From Actinomycetota bacterium (GTDB lineage: Bacteria; Actinomycetota; Actinomycetes; UBA12327), in NCBI GenBank assembly GCA_026392555.1, contig JAPLBW010000216.1, forward strand, positions 1 through 10,984: 10,984 bases of DNA, written 5' to 3'. Under the pieces are notes generated by a model. It was not told where the DNA came from and did no database searches. It saw nothing but the letters and a program-made list of their open reading frames with translations. Below, in pieces: positions 5,276 through 10,984 of this stretch. The translations under genes and the position numbers were made by a program. Positions within the stretch are counted from its first letter, which is position 1, and each line of letters starts with the position of its first letter.

Positions 5276-6692
5276 CCGATGGGCAGGCGGCGGCCTTTCT
5301 GACGAACCACTAGACCCAATGGTTAGCGCGGAACTTGACGCGATTCCACCCGGCGAGAGCGCCCGTGTTGGTGACGTGATGGTTGAGCGGATACCATACC
5401 GGACAATGGACGGTGGGCCGGGGGATGGCGAAACCGCGTGGATCGTGCCACGCAGCGAAGAAGGCAACAAAGCAAACCCTCTCAGTAAGGGTCGGTTGTT
5501 TTCCCCCAACTACCCGTTGCGCGATCACGAAAACGCTGCTAGCGCCATTGCCCGTATTCGCGTTGAGGCGGGGCAGCGAGCGCAGGACAAAAACATTGGC
5601 TACCGCGAAGCAATGACGGAAATCCAAACGCCAAGTATTCCTCTGCCGCAGTTTCCAAGAACAACGCCAATGTCACCGGGAACAGATTTTGATGAAGACC
5701 CGTCCGATCAAGCAATAATAAACAAAGACCGCATTGACCAAGACCGCTGGAACAAGTCGTTTCACTCACCGTTGATGAAACGCATGGAAGCGCAAGACGT
5801 AGCCATTGAGAGCGGTGGCGCTTACGACGCGGTTCTTGACCCAGCCGAACTAGTTAAGCTCGTTGGCGGGCAACTTGATTACCTGTTTGATAACACCCGT
5901 GGTAGCGGTCATTCCTTCAACTTTCGTCAGCAAATCGCGCAGGAAATCAAGCGGCGCGAGGGTGAAGATAAGGCTTATGACGGTGCGGATTATGATAGGT
6001 ACAAGCCTCGTGGTGCTGATGGGCTGGTTGATCTTGCGTTGATGGCTGACCGCTTTGGCTTTGAGCCGACTCCGCCGCAGTCACCGGGAGCGGATGGAAG
6101 TATCCCTACCGGTAGTGACCAGCTAAACAGTATGTTGGCGCAGGTCGCGGCCAAGAAGGAAGCTAAGGCGCAGCCCCTTGCGAGCGGTGATCGAGTTGAA
6201 GACCCCGATAGCGGCAGGACTGGCACTTACCAACGTGGGCGTATGACGGGCGAACCGTCCGTAGTTTGGGACGACACGCCGGACTCAGCGGAGTTTTATT
6301 ACGAGGGTGAGCTTGTGCCACTCCCGAAAGCGCCAATGTCACCGGGAACCGAAAAGTCTATGTATGACGGCACCCCACGCGACAAGAGGGGCATGGCGTT
6401 TGACATGTCCGACGCGGAACTCTTGGGAACCGGATCGCCTGTGATCGGCAGAGACTTCAAGGCAAGGCCAATTACTCCCAAGGAATACCAAGCGGCTTTG
6501 AAGCATGTAACGTCGCTCTATTTTGACGAGACAGCCTCTCTTACGGAGGCTGCGGTAGCGCAAGAGCTTGCGCGCACGCAACGCAAACTCGCACGTCAAA
6601 AGCCGGGTGCGCGAGACAAGGATTTGGAAGAGACAGCCGAGTTGCTGGAAACGCTACTTGAAGACGTTTCCGAAGCCGATCCGCAAGACTAA
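5229..6692 (+). CDS. Second SPGT-linked modular protein, C-terminal part; unknown function
   Basis: The frame is open before TTG 5229 and reads well from about 5175 (GDAFAPLAGDGGLAPGSTLG), so it likely continues the gene at 4328 after a single-base frame change; TTG 5229 and ATG 5256 lack good ribosome sites. Visible pieces: 'SARVGDVMVERIPYRTMDGG', a helical segment, MSPGT at 5670, a helical 'DPAELVKLVGGQLDYLFD' region, QSPGA at 6078, a KOW/SH3-like module ('LASGDRVEDPDSGRTGTYQR', 'EFYYEGELVPLP') and MSPGT at 6336. The C-terminal ~100 residues are helical and acidic (LEETAELLETLLEDVSEADPQD). The beta module resembles those of the upstream SPGT gene, so the two genes are probably paralogous in part. 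No enzyme motif recognised; a minor capsid or internal virion role is inferred from position. Confidence 0.8.
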   Translation: MGANQGSISMTGAKIDRWAGGGLSDEPLDPMVSAELDAIPPGESARVGDVMVERIPYRTMDGGPGDGETAWIVPRSEEGNKANPLSKGRLFSPNYPLRDHENAASAIARIRVEAGQRAQDKNIGYREAMTEIQTPSIPLPQFPRTTPMSPGTDFDEDPSDQAIINKDRIDQDRWNKSFHSPLMKRMEAQDVAIESGGAYDAVLDPAELVKLVGGQLDYLFDNTRGSGHSFNFRQQIAQEIKRREGEDKAYDGADYDRYKPRGADGLVDLALMADRFGFEPTPPQSPGADGSIPTGSDQLNSMLAQVAAKKEAKAQPLASGDRVEDPDSGRTGTYQRGRMTGEPSVVWDDTPDSAEFYYEGELVPLPKAPMSPGTEKSMYDGTPRDKRGMAFDMSDAELLGTGSPVIGRDFKARPITPKEYQAALKHVTSLYFDETASLTEAAVAQELARTQRKLARQKPGARDKDLEETAELLETLLEDVSEADPQD

Positions 6693-6703
6693 TTCGTTTG
6701 TGA
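6690..6703 (+). promoter_or_regulatory. Copy 2 of the intergenic motif TAATYCGTWTGNGA, promoter-like
   Basis: TAATTCGTTTGTGA begins on the stop codon of the SPGT gene. TTGTGA (6698-6703) is followed after 19 bases by TAACCT (6723-6728), a TANNNT -10-like box at the same offset as in copy 1. Initiation about 7-9 bases later would fall at the protease ATG (6737), consistent with a leaderless message, since no ribosome site is visible. A short inverted repeat ACGGC (6717-6721)/GCCGT (6731-6735) overlaps it. Confidence 0.4.
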
Positions 6704-6736
6704 CCGGCTAGTTAGCACGGCGTAACCTTTGCCGTA

Positions 6737-8263
6737 ATGACTACTTTGACTCGTGACTCGCATCCCGCCGATGCCGTAGAACTCCGGGAGTCTATTTCCC
6801 TACTGGAAACAGTTGGGGAAAACGCCCTGTTCAACGACGACGGGACTATCACCATTCACATCATTCGTCCCGGCATTGGTCGCGGGCGCGGTAAGCACTT
6901 GTACGAAGCAGAGATGCTGAAAGACAACGCGCACAAGTTTGGCAACTGGAAAATGTATGTGGATCACCTTTCGCCGGAGGCTCGTAAGGCTGCCGGTGGA
7001 CTACCTCGCTCCATTCGTGACCTTGGCGGTCGCATTGTCGAAGCGTGGTGGGATGACTCAGTTCCCGCCGATCCCGTTCGTGGATACGGTCAGGGCGCGG
7101 TTGTCGGTCGCTCAAAGCCAACAGCTTTTGTTCGTGAACTCATCGAAAACGATCCTGAAATCGTTGAGGCTTCGATTAGCGCAACGGCAACCGCCGTTCG
7201 TCCTGTCGTTCGTGACGGCCAGAAGGTTTGGCTTGTTGAGGGCATCGAAGATCGCGGTTCGGTTGATTGGGTAACGGAAGCTGGCGCTGGTGGCCGCGTT
7301 GCCGCACTACTTGAAGCCGCAATCCACGACGAAATTGATGTGGACTCGGTGCTTTTGGATTCAATGTCAGACGACGACTTGCTTGCGTATGTGCGTGAGC
7401 AGCGTCCCAATCTCGCAGAGGGAGCAGGAACAATGGCTAAGGCAGACGAAAAAGAAATGTACCCAGAAGACAGCACCGGGGACAAGACTGAGGACATGGG
7501 CGAAATTGCCAAGCGTGTCAAGGAGCTTGTTGCTAAGGGTATGCCTGAAAAGATGGCAATGGCGATTGCTAAGAAGGAAGCCGCCAAGGAGAAGGAAGGC
7601 GCTTCTGACGTAAAGGAATCCGCCGACGAGTCTCCTGCCGAGGCAGAAGCCGCGATTGAGGAACCCGCCGAAACCGAAGCCGTCGAGGTTGAGGTCGAGG
7701 TTGAAGCTGTTGAAGAAGCTGAGGCCACCGAGGAAGTGCAGGAAGCAATTACTTCCGATGCTTTCGCTGAGGCTCTTCGTGGATCAGCAGACGCGCAACT
7801 GTTTGTAACTGAACTCGTTGAGGCTCAGTTGGACGCAGAGCGTGACGCTATTCGCGCCGAAGCTCGCGCTGATGCCGAGCGCCACATTGAACTTCGTGAC
7901 TTGCGTGACGAAGCACACAACTTGATTGCCGAGAGCCGTATGCCGGAATCTTGGCAGGAAGCATTGAAGACGAAGTTCAGTCTCGTTGAGGGCGCTCCTA
8001 CGGAAGCCCTTGATGTTGCTGATGTCGTCAATGAGGAAGGCACCGTAATTCGTGAAGCCGTTGAGGTTTTGCGTGACTCCGTTGCCGCCGAAATTGCGAG
8101 TGATCGCAAGAGGCTTGCCGAGGCTGCGCCAACGCGAGTTCGTAACCAAGGCCCGTCCACATCGGAAGATGAGGGCGATAAGCCAACTGAGAGCGTGAAG
8201 CCGTCGTACTGGCGACAGATGCTCGAAGAGGCTGGCGTTGATCCTAATAAAGCCTACGGCTAG
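6737..8263 (+). CDS. Prohead (capsid maturation) protease fused to an acidic scaffold-like region
   Basis: 508 aa from ATG 6737, with no visible ribosome site. Residues ~25-190 match the actinophage capsid maturation protease pattern: 'HLYEAEMLKDNAHKFGNWKM', H77 in 'YVDH', the 'GRIVEAWWD' strand, S146/S148 in 'EASISATATAV' and 'RGSVDWVTEAGAGGRV'. By analogy with herpes-like/S78 prohead proteases, H77 and one of the two serines are likely catalytic; this is inferred. Residues ~233-480 are highly charged, Ala/Glu-rich and probably coiled coil, with a VEVEVE run near 315, as expected of scaffold that is cleaved out during maturation. The C-terminus ends 'SYWRQMLEEAGVDPNKAYG'. Position directly before the decoration and major capsid genes is the classic one. 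An internal ATG at 7433 probably yields free scaffold. Confidence 0.88.
   Translation: MTTLTRDSHPADAVELRESISLLETVGENALFNDDGTITIHIIRPGIGRGRGKHLYEAEMLKDNAHKFGNWKMYVDHLSPEARKAAGGLPRSIRDLGGRIVEAWWDDSVPADPVRGYGQGAVVGRSKPTAFVRELIENDPEIVEASISATATAVRPVVRDGQKVWLVEGIEDRGSVDWVTEAGAGGRVAALLEAAIHDEIDVDSVLLDSMSDDDLLAYVREQRPNLAEGAGTMAKADEKEMYPEDSTGDKTEDMGEIAKRVKELVAKGMPEKMAMAIAKKEAAKEKEGASDVKESADESPAEAEAAIEEPAETEAVEVEVEVEAVEEAEATEEVQEAITSDAFAEALRGSADAQLFVTELVEAQLDAERDAIRAEARADAERHIELRDLRDEAHNLIAESRMPESWQEALKTKFSLVEGAPTEALDVADVVNEEGTVIREAVEVLRDSVAAEIASDRKRLAEAAPTRVRNQGPSTSEDEGDKPTESVKPSYWRQMLEEAGVDPNKAYG
7420..7435 (+). promoter_or_regulatory. Ribosome binding site and internal ATG for a separate scaffold protein
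   Basis: GGGAG at 7420-7424 lies 8 bases before an in-frame ATG at 7433-7435 (residue 233 of the protease gene), exactly at the boundary between protease and acidic scaffold-like region. Translation from here would give 276 aa. Nested protease/scaffold genes of this kind are known, for example lambda C/Nu3. Confidence 0.5.
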
Positions 8264-8281
8264 GGAAAGGGGAAACTACTT

Positions 8282-8719
8282 ATGCCGTACACAAACAAGC
8301 GAAATGGCATTTATGTCACCAACAGTACCGGTGGCACGATTGCTCACGGTGTTCCCGCTGTGAAAAGCGGTATTGCCGGAATTGCCATCAAACAAAAGCC
8401 CAATAGCTGGTCGGCTGGACTTTCAGTTCAGAACCAGATCGCAGATGCCGAAGTGTATTTGTTGCAAGTTCACGGTGAGGTTCAACTTGGAACCGCATCG
8501 GGTGAATCTGCTAACGGAACGTCTTGGGCAGTAGGCGACAAGGTTTACCTTGCGGCTGCCGTAACTGCGTCGGGCGTAACTACGCACGTTGCAAGCACCA
8601 CTAATACCGGCACGTTTTTGGGTCGTGTCACAGAGACTCCTTCGAGTCCTGCGATCAACTCAACGTACCGGGTTCCTGCGGCTAAAATCCGCGTTGATCT
8701 CGATTTGAAGGTGGTCTAG
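8282..8719 (+). CDS. DUF2190-like capsid decoration/stabilising protein
   Basis: 145 aa from ATG 8282, with a purine-rich ribosome site (AAAGGGGAAA, 8266-8275). The sequence is beta-rich, Gly/Thr/Ala-rich, with 'TNSTGGTIAHGVPAVKSGIA', 'AEVYLLQVHGEVQLGT', 'WAVGDKVYLAAA' and 'GTFLGRVTETPSS', which matches my memory of the DUF2190 family: small trimer-forming or head-associated proteins encoded between protease and major capsid protein. It has no cysteines or membrane segments. Located 18 bases after the protease stop and ending just before the major capsid start, it would bind the outside of the capsid shell. Family call moderately sure; decoration role is by family and position. Confidence 0.75.
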   Translation: MPYTNKRNGIYVTNSTGGTIAHGVPAVKSGIAGIAIKQKPNSWSAGLSVQNQIADAEVYLLQVHGEVQLGTASGESANGTSWAVGDKVYLAAAVTASGVTTHVASTTNTGTFLGRVTETPSSPAINSTYRVPAAKIRVDLDLKVV

Positions 8720-8720
8720 T

Positions 8721-9008
8721 ATGTCTGATTCAGATAAGCGTTACGGCGATTATGGCCGTCCAGTTATGCTTTTTGAGGCATACGAAGAGTGGCGTGACGA
8801 GAAGCTGGCATTGAACGAAGCTGACTCGAAGGCGGATTTCCCGTCCTTCCTGTTTGGCCCTGTTCGTCAGAGCCTCTGGCACGGTTACGAGCGCGTTCAG
8901 CCGCAATACAAGCGGTACGCTCGCGTTGAGAACACCCCTGATTTCCGTGAGCGTCGCTTGCGTGGACTCAACGGCTTCACGAAGCCGGGTTATGTAGGCC
9001 TCCAATGA
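8721..9008 (+). CDS. Major capsid protein, N-terminal fragment
   Basis: 95 codons from ATG 8721, ribosome site AAGGTGG at 8708-8714 with 6 bases spacing. It holds the N-terminal region of an actinophage-type major capsid protein: 'LFEAYEEWRDEKLALNE', 'FLFGPVRQSLWHGYERVQPQ' and 'TPDFRERRLRGLNGFTKPGY', then a TGA at 9006-9008. The downstream frame resumes at 'SNELLN', which in related proteins as I recall them follows a strand-rich segment and a 'tYG..ysItRq.iiND' stretch after GYVG. That central 40-50 residue segment is not in the window, so the break is more than a one-base change. Could be a real deletion or an assembly join; on its own this fragment could not form a capsid. Confidence 0.8.
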   Translation: MSDSDKRYGDYGRPVMLFEAYEEWRDEKLALNEADSKADFPSFLFGPVRQSLWHGYERVQPQYKRYARVENTPDFRERRLRGLNGFTKPGYVGLQ

Positions 9009-9009
9009 G

Positions 9010-9678
9010 TTGCTGAACTCGGCTCCGACCGAGATGGGTGACGCTGCGGCACAGTTCGTCGTTGAAACGATCATTGCCTTGATTGAGTCCAACCCAACCG
9101 CTCCTGACGGTACAGCGATGTACCACAGCAGCCGCAGCAACATTGGTTCTGCTGCTCTTTCTGAGGATTCGTTGGTGGACGGCATTGCCGCCCTCACGAA
9201 GCAGAGGGATGATGCTGGTCGTCGTATTCGTGTCGAAGCAAGCTCGCTGGTTGTTCCAAGCCCGCGCTTGCAGTTGATTGCGAACCGTATTCTCAACTCG
9301 CAGCTAACGGGAACGACGCTTTCGTACTCGTCACCTGCTGCTGGTACGGGTACGGGCGTGTTCGATAAGGGCAACATGAACGCATTGGCTGGCCTACTGC
9401 CTGCTGACGCGGTTGTGTACGATCCTTACTTGACCGATGCTAACGACTGGTACTTGTTTGCTGATCCGAGCAGGGTTCCGGCATTTGCCGTTGGATTCCT
9501 GAACGGTCAGGAAGCTCCGCAGGCATTCCTGAAAGAGCCGATGGTAAGCACCGCTCTCGGTGGCAACGGTCAAGACCCTTACCGGTTCGACCTAGACAGC
9601 GTTGATTTCAAGGTACGCCTTGACTTTGGTGTTGCTCCGGTTGATCCGCGAGGAACTTACAAGGGCGTAGTCGCCTAG
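9010..9678 (+). CDS. Major capsid protein, C-terminal fragment
   Basis: The frame is open from 8998 (ASNELLN...); TTG 9010 is the first formal start but has no ribosome site. Recognisable parts of the HK97-fold actinophage major capsid protein: 'APTEMGDAAAQFVVETIIAL', 'SNPTAPDGTAMYHSSRSNIG', 'ALSEDSLVDGIAAL', 'PRLQLIANRILNSQLTGT', 'DANDWYLFADPSRVPAFAVG' and 'YRFDLDSVDFKVRLDFGVAP', ending at the expected C-terminus 'DPRGTYKGVVA'. This is the shell subunit's P- and A-domain portion. It belongs with 8721-9008. Together they give about 320 residues, shorter than I would expect for the family by roughly the missing middle. Identification as major capsid protein is firm. Confidence 0.88.
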   Translation: MLNSAPTEMGDAAAQFVVETIIALIESNPTAPDGTAMYHSSRSNIGSAALSEDSLVDGIAALTKQRDDAGRRIRVEASSLVVPSPRLQLIANRILNSQLTGTTLSYSSPAAGTGTGVFDKGNMNALAGLLPADAVVYDPYLTDANDWYLFADPSRVPAFAVGFLNGQEAPQAFLKEPMVSTALGGNGQDPYRFDLDSVDFKVRLDFGVAPVDPRGTYKGVVA

Positions 9679-9691
9679 TCAGGAGTATGTA

Positions 9692-10033
9692 ATGCCGCGT
9701 GGAAATGATGACTCAGCCGCCCGCGACCTCGCCGCCAAGCACGGCGAGGGCGTGGGCAACGCTGAACAACTAATCGAAGCAACCCAAGCTGCCCGTTCCG
9801 ATGAATTGGACGCGGCGCAGATGAAGTCGCTCGACGTTGATGCAACAGCAGCACTCGATCCGTCCGACTTCGCTGGGCCTAACGGAGAAGCAGCGGTTTC
9901 TGTTGCTGTCCGTGGCGGCGCAACGATTGTTGTCTACGAAGACGACAAGGGTGGGTACTCAAAGTGCGTTGTTGGTGAAGGAAAGAAGTCCCGTCCGGCT
10001 AAGGCTAAGAAGCCAGCCGCCGACAAGGAGTAA
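9692..10033 (+). CDS. Small acidic protein between capsid and connector genes; unknown
   Basis: 113 aa from ATG 9692, ribosome site AGGAG (9681-9685) with 6 bases spacing, starting 13 bases after the major capsid stop. The N-terminal half is acidic and helical ('DDSAARDLAAKHGEGVGNAE', 'AARSDELDAAQMKSLDVDAT'); the C-terminal half is beta-like ('EAAVSVAVRGGATIVVYEDD') and ends in a lysine/alanine-rich tail (KKSRPAKAKKPAADKE). No known domain recognised. Small genes at this position in siphophages often encode capsid-associated or connector accessory proteins, but that is context only. Confidence 0.75.
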   Translation: MPRGNDDSAARDLAAKHGEGVGNAEQLIEATQAARSDELDAAQMKSLDVDATAALDPSDFAGPNGEAAVSVAVRGGATIVVYEDDKGGYSKCVVGEGKKSRPAKAKKPAADKE

Positions 10034-10047
10034 TAATTCGTATGAGA
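10034..10047 (+). promoter_or_regulatory. Copy 3 of the intergenic motif TAATYCGTWTGNGA
   Basis: TAATTCGTATGAGA lies directly after the TAA stop at 10031-10033. It differs from copy 2 (6690-6703) at two positions. Unlike copies 1 and 2, no -10-like box follows at 19 bases; a strong hairpin follows instead. Confidence 0.35.
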
Positions 10048-10048
10048 T

Positions 10049-10078
10049 TGGGTGGGGGGCTTGCTGGCCTCCCACCTA
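10049..10078 (+). terminator. Strong intergenic hairpin, possible weak terminator
   Basis: A 12-pair stem (10049-10060 with 10067-10078; ten standard pairs and two G-T) closes a 6-base loop TTGCTG in the gap between the 113-aa gene and the connector gene. Only a broken T-rich stretch follows (CTCATCATTCATCTT), so termination would be partial. It could also be an mRNA-stability or processing element that keeps capsid transcript levels above those of the connectors. Confidence 0.5.
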
Positions 10079-10113
10079 CTCATCATTCATCTTGATCGAG
10101 AAAGCAGAGTCAA

Positions 10114-10611
10114 ATGGTCGCTCCCACAGCATCAGAGGTAAGAGGGTGGAGCAAATTAGACTTTGATGCTCTCGGCTATGAGGACAACACGGCACTACAA
10201 GTGCTAGTTGATCGCGCCGTAGCTAACTTTTACAACACGACCGGGCAGGTGCTTGCGAACGTGCCGACCGAGTTGGTGCCGTTAGTTCAGCAAGCCGTTC
10301 AGGGACTCACAGAGCAGGCCGGGTACCGGGCGCAGGAAGATAACCTCGAAACCCTTTCCGACTTCGACCTCATTTCGACGTTTAGCGCGGGTGGCTATTC
10401 CGAAACTCGTCGCTCACCTGACGAAATGATGAAGGCGCGCATGATAAATGCTTGGCCTTGGCTCAACCGTTTGCTGTGGGATTTGCTTACCCCGGACAAG
10501 TACGACTACTGGACGTTCTTTTTCTCTGGTGATGTTGCGCCTTCGTTTGCGGTGACGGAAATGAACTGGTTTTACACCTACGTCAATGATCCGAATACTT
10601 GGGGTGCGTAA
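10114..10611 (+). CDS. Probable head-tail connector (adaptor) protein
   Basis: 165 aa from ATG 10114, with only a weak ribosome site (AGAG near 10106-10109). The first ~75 residues are mostly helical ('LGYEDNTALQVLVDRAVANF', 'VPLVQQAVQGLTEQAGYRAQ'), followed by a short loop with 'FSAGGYSETRRSP' and an aromatic C-terminal part ('INAWPWLNRLLWDL', 'YDYWTFFFSG'). A small helical protein two genes after the major capsid protein, with the 'sfSaGgYSEtrr' type loop, fits the gp6/gp15-like adaptor proteins that bind the portal ring. The gene ends with TAA directly before GTG of the next gene. Position is strong evidence; the family match is from memory. Confidence 0.7.
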   Translation: MVAPTASEVRGWSKLDFDALGYEDNTALQVLVDRAVANFYNTTGQVLANVPTELVPLVQQAVQGLTEQAGYRAQEDNLETLSDFDLISTFSAGGYSETRRSPDEMMKARMINAWPWLNRLLWDLLTPDKYDYWTFFFSGDVAPSFAVTEMNWFYTYVNDPNTWGA

Positions 10612-10984
10612 GTGGCGTTGGGGGCTGTTCTCGTTGATCGAGCGCGGATTATCAACTGGCAGGCTGCCTCGTCGGTAAAGGTTGAGGGATCAACGCAGTT
10701 TGCGTCGGTAAAGAGCGAGTGGTTCAAGGCGCGTTTGGTTTTGCCTGCCGCAGAACAGGACAACACTCCCGGCGACGCACCTCTGATGCGTGGTATTGGT
10801 AAGGGGCGAGTGAGGGTCATTCAGGGCGCTCAACTGCTGTTCGCAATCAAGGACGCTGCCGGGAATCCCATTGAGGTTCATTTTGACGCGAAGGTGGAAG
10901 TTGATTCCAAGCAGCTTGGCCGCGCTGTTTATCGCGTAATGGGTGAGCCTGAAAAGCTCCGTAAGAAACGCACGGTCATTGGTC
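10612..10984 (+). CDS. Probable head-tail stopper/connector-like protein, 3' end outside window
   Basis: The frame starts at GTG 10612, immediately after the upstream TAA, and stays open to the window edge (124 codons). The GGGG run just upstream (10601-10604) may act as a ribosome site. The visible product begins 'ALGAVLVDRARIINWQAASS', continues beta-rich with 'EWFKARLVLPAAEQ', 'GKGRVRVIQGAQLLFAIKDA' and 'IEVHFDAKVEVDSKQLGRAV', then a basic 'YRVMGEPEKLRKKRTVIG'. Small beta-barrel proteins right after the adaptor are usually head-tail stoppers in siphophages, and the final motif resembles their 'v.g.pe..rkkr...' stretch. Called from position and general character rather than a firm domain match. 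Confidence 0.65.
   Translation, partial: MALGAVLVDRARIINWQAASSVKVEGSTQFASVKSEWFKARLVLPAAEQDNTPGDAPLMRGIGKGRVRVIQGAQLLFAIKDAAGNPIEVHFDAKVEVDSKQLGRAVYRVMGEPEKLRKKRTVIG

Larger units (their letters stand above)
2910..6350 (+). repeat. Dispersed coding repeat: (P)xSPGT linkers
   Basis: The tetrapeptide SPGT recurs between modules at 2910-2921, 3672-3683, 3915-3926, 4068-4079, 4793-4804, 5673-5684 and 6339-6350, with variants SPGG at 5165-5176 and SPGA at 6081-6092. At DNA level CCAATGTCACCGGGAAC is identical at 4787-4803, 5667-5683 and 6333-6349, and CGCCGCAGTCACCGGGAG at 5157-5174 and 6073-6090. Identity extends through synonymous positions, so the copies are recent or under nucleotide-level constraint. 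They fall between predicted folded or helical segments, acting as linkers. Confidence 0.85.

Noticed and set aside
7090..7728. 212-codon Ser/Ala-rich open frame on the - strand
   Set aside because: The serine/alanine/threonine bias is simply the complement of Glu/Ala-rich codons in the protease/scaffold gene.
8730..9377. 215-codon open frame on the - strand across the major capsid break
   Set aside because: It lies opposite clear major capsid protein sequence on both sides of the break, so it is a shadow rather than an inserted gene.
1..10984. tRNA genes, CRISPR arrays, insertion sequences, attachment sites
   Set aside because: I looked for cloverleaf-like stretches, regularly spaced repeats, transposase motifs and terminal inverted repeats and saw none; the direct repeats present are inside coding linkers.

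Overview
The window looks like the head (capsid) assembly module of a tailed double-stranded DNA phage or prophage, probably infecting an actinobacterium. The reasons are the gene order (protease with scaffold, decoration protein, major capsid protein, head-tail connectors), a strongly actinophage-like major capsid sequence, the 'VPGKQNWVD..GGLPSYIERIAKHLH' domain common in actinophage structural proteins, frequent TTG/GTG starts and moderate-to-high GC. All convincing genes are on the + strand and closely packed. These family assignments come from sequence recall, not from a database search.

Layout. Bases 1-738 hold the 3' end of a small conserved actinophage-type protein, a short two-helix membrane protein with no clean start, and a 73-residue unknown. 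Bases 805-6692 hold a set of unusual modular proteins. The first carries a phage structural domain, two cysteine clusters and two peptidoglycan-binding repeats. The following ones are built from small beta-type modules and acidic helical segments separated by recurrent SPGT linkers, with one 110-residue duplication. A near-consensus sigma70-type promoter (4275-4302) sits in front of the second half of this set. Bases 6737-8263 encode a prohead protease fused to an acidic scaffold-like region, with a likely internal start for a free scaffold. Then follow a DUF2190-like capsid decoration protein (8282-8719), a major capsid protein in two pieces (8721-9008 and about 9010-9678), a small unknown (9692-10033), a probable head-tail connector (10114-10611) and the start of a second connector/stopper-like gene that runs off the window.

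The most striking property is that several genes appear broken where the protein sense continues in another frame: near 323-329, 2664-2697, 4098-4104, 5172-5176 and 8990-9010. At the first four, a one- or two-base change restores a continuous, sensible protein. The break in the major capsid protein also seems to lack a central segment. Sequencing or assembly error, real decay of a prophage, and programmed frameshifting are all possible; the number of sites and their location in short base runs make sequence error or decay the leading explanation for most of them.

In working terms, the protease/scaffold and major capsid protein would build and mature the procapsid, the decoration protein would coat it, and the two final genes would join head and tail. 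The role of the SPGT-linked proteins is unknown; their position suggests minor capsid or internal virion proteins.
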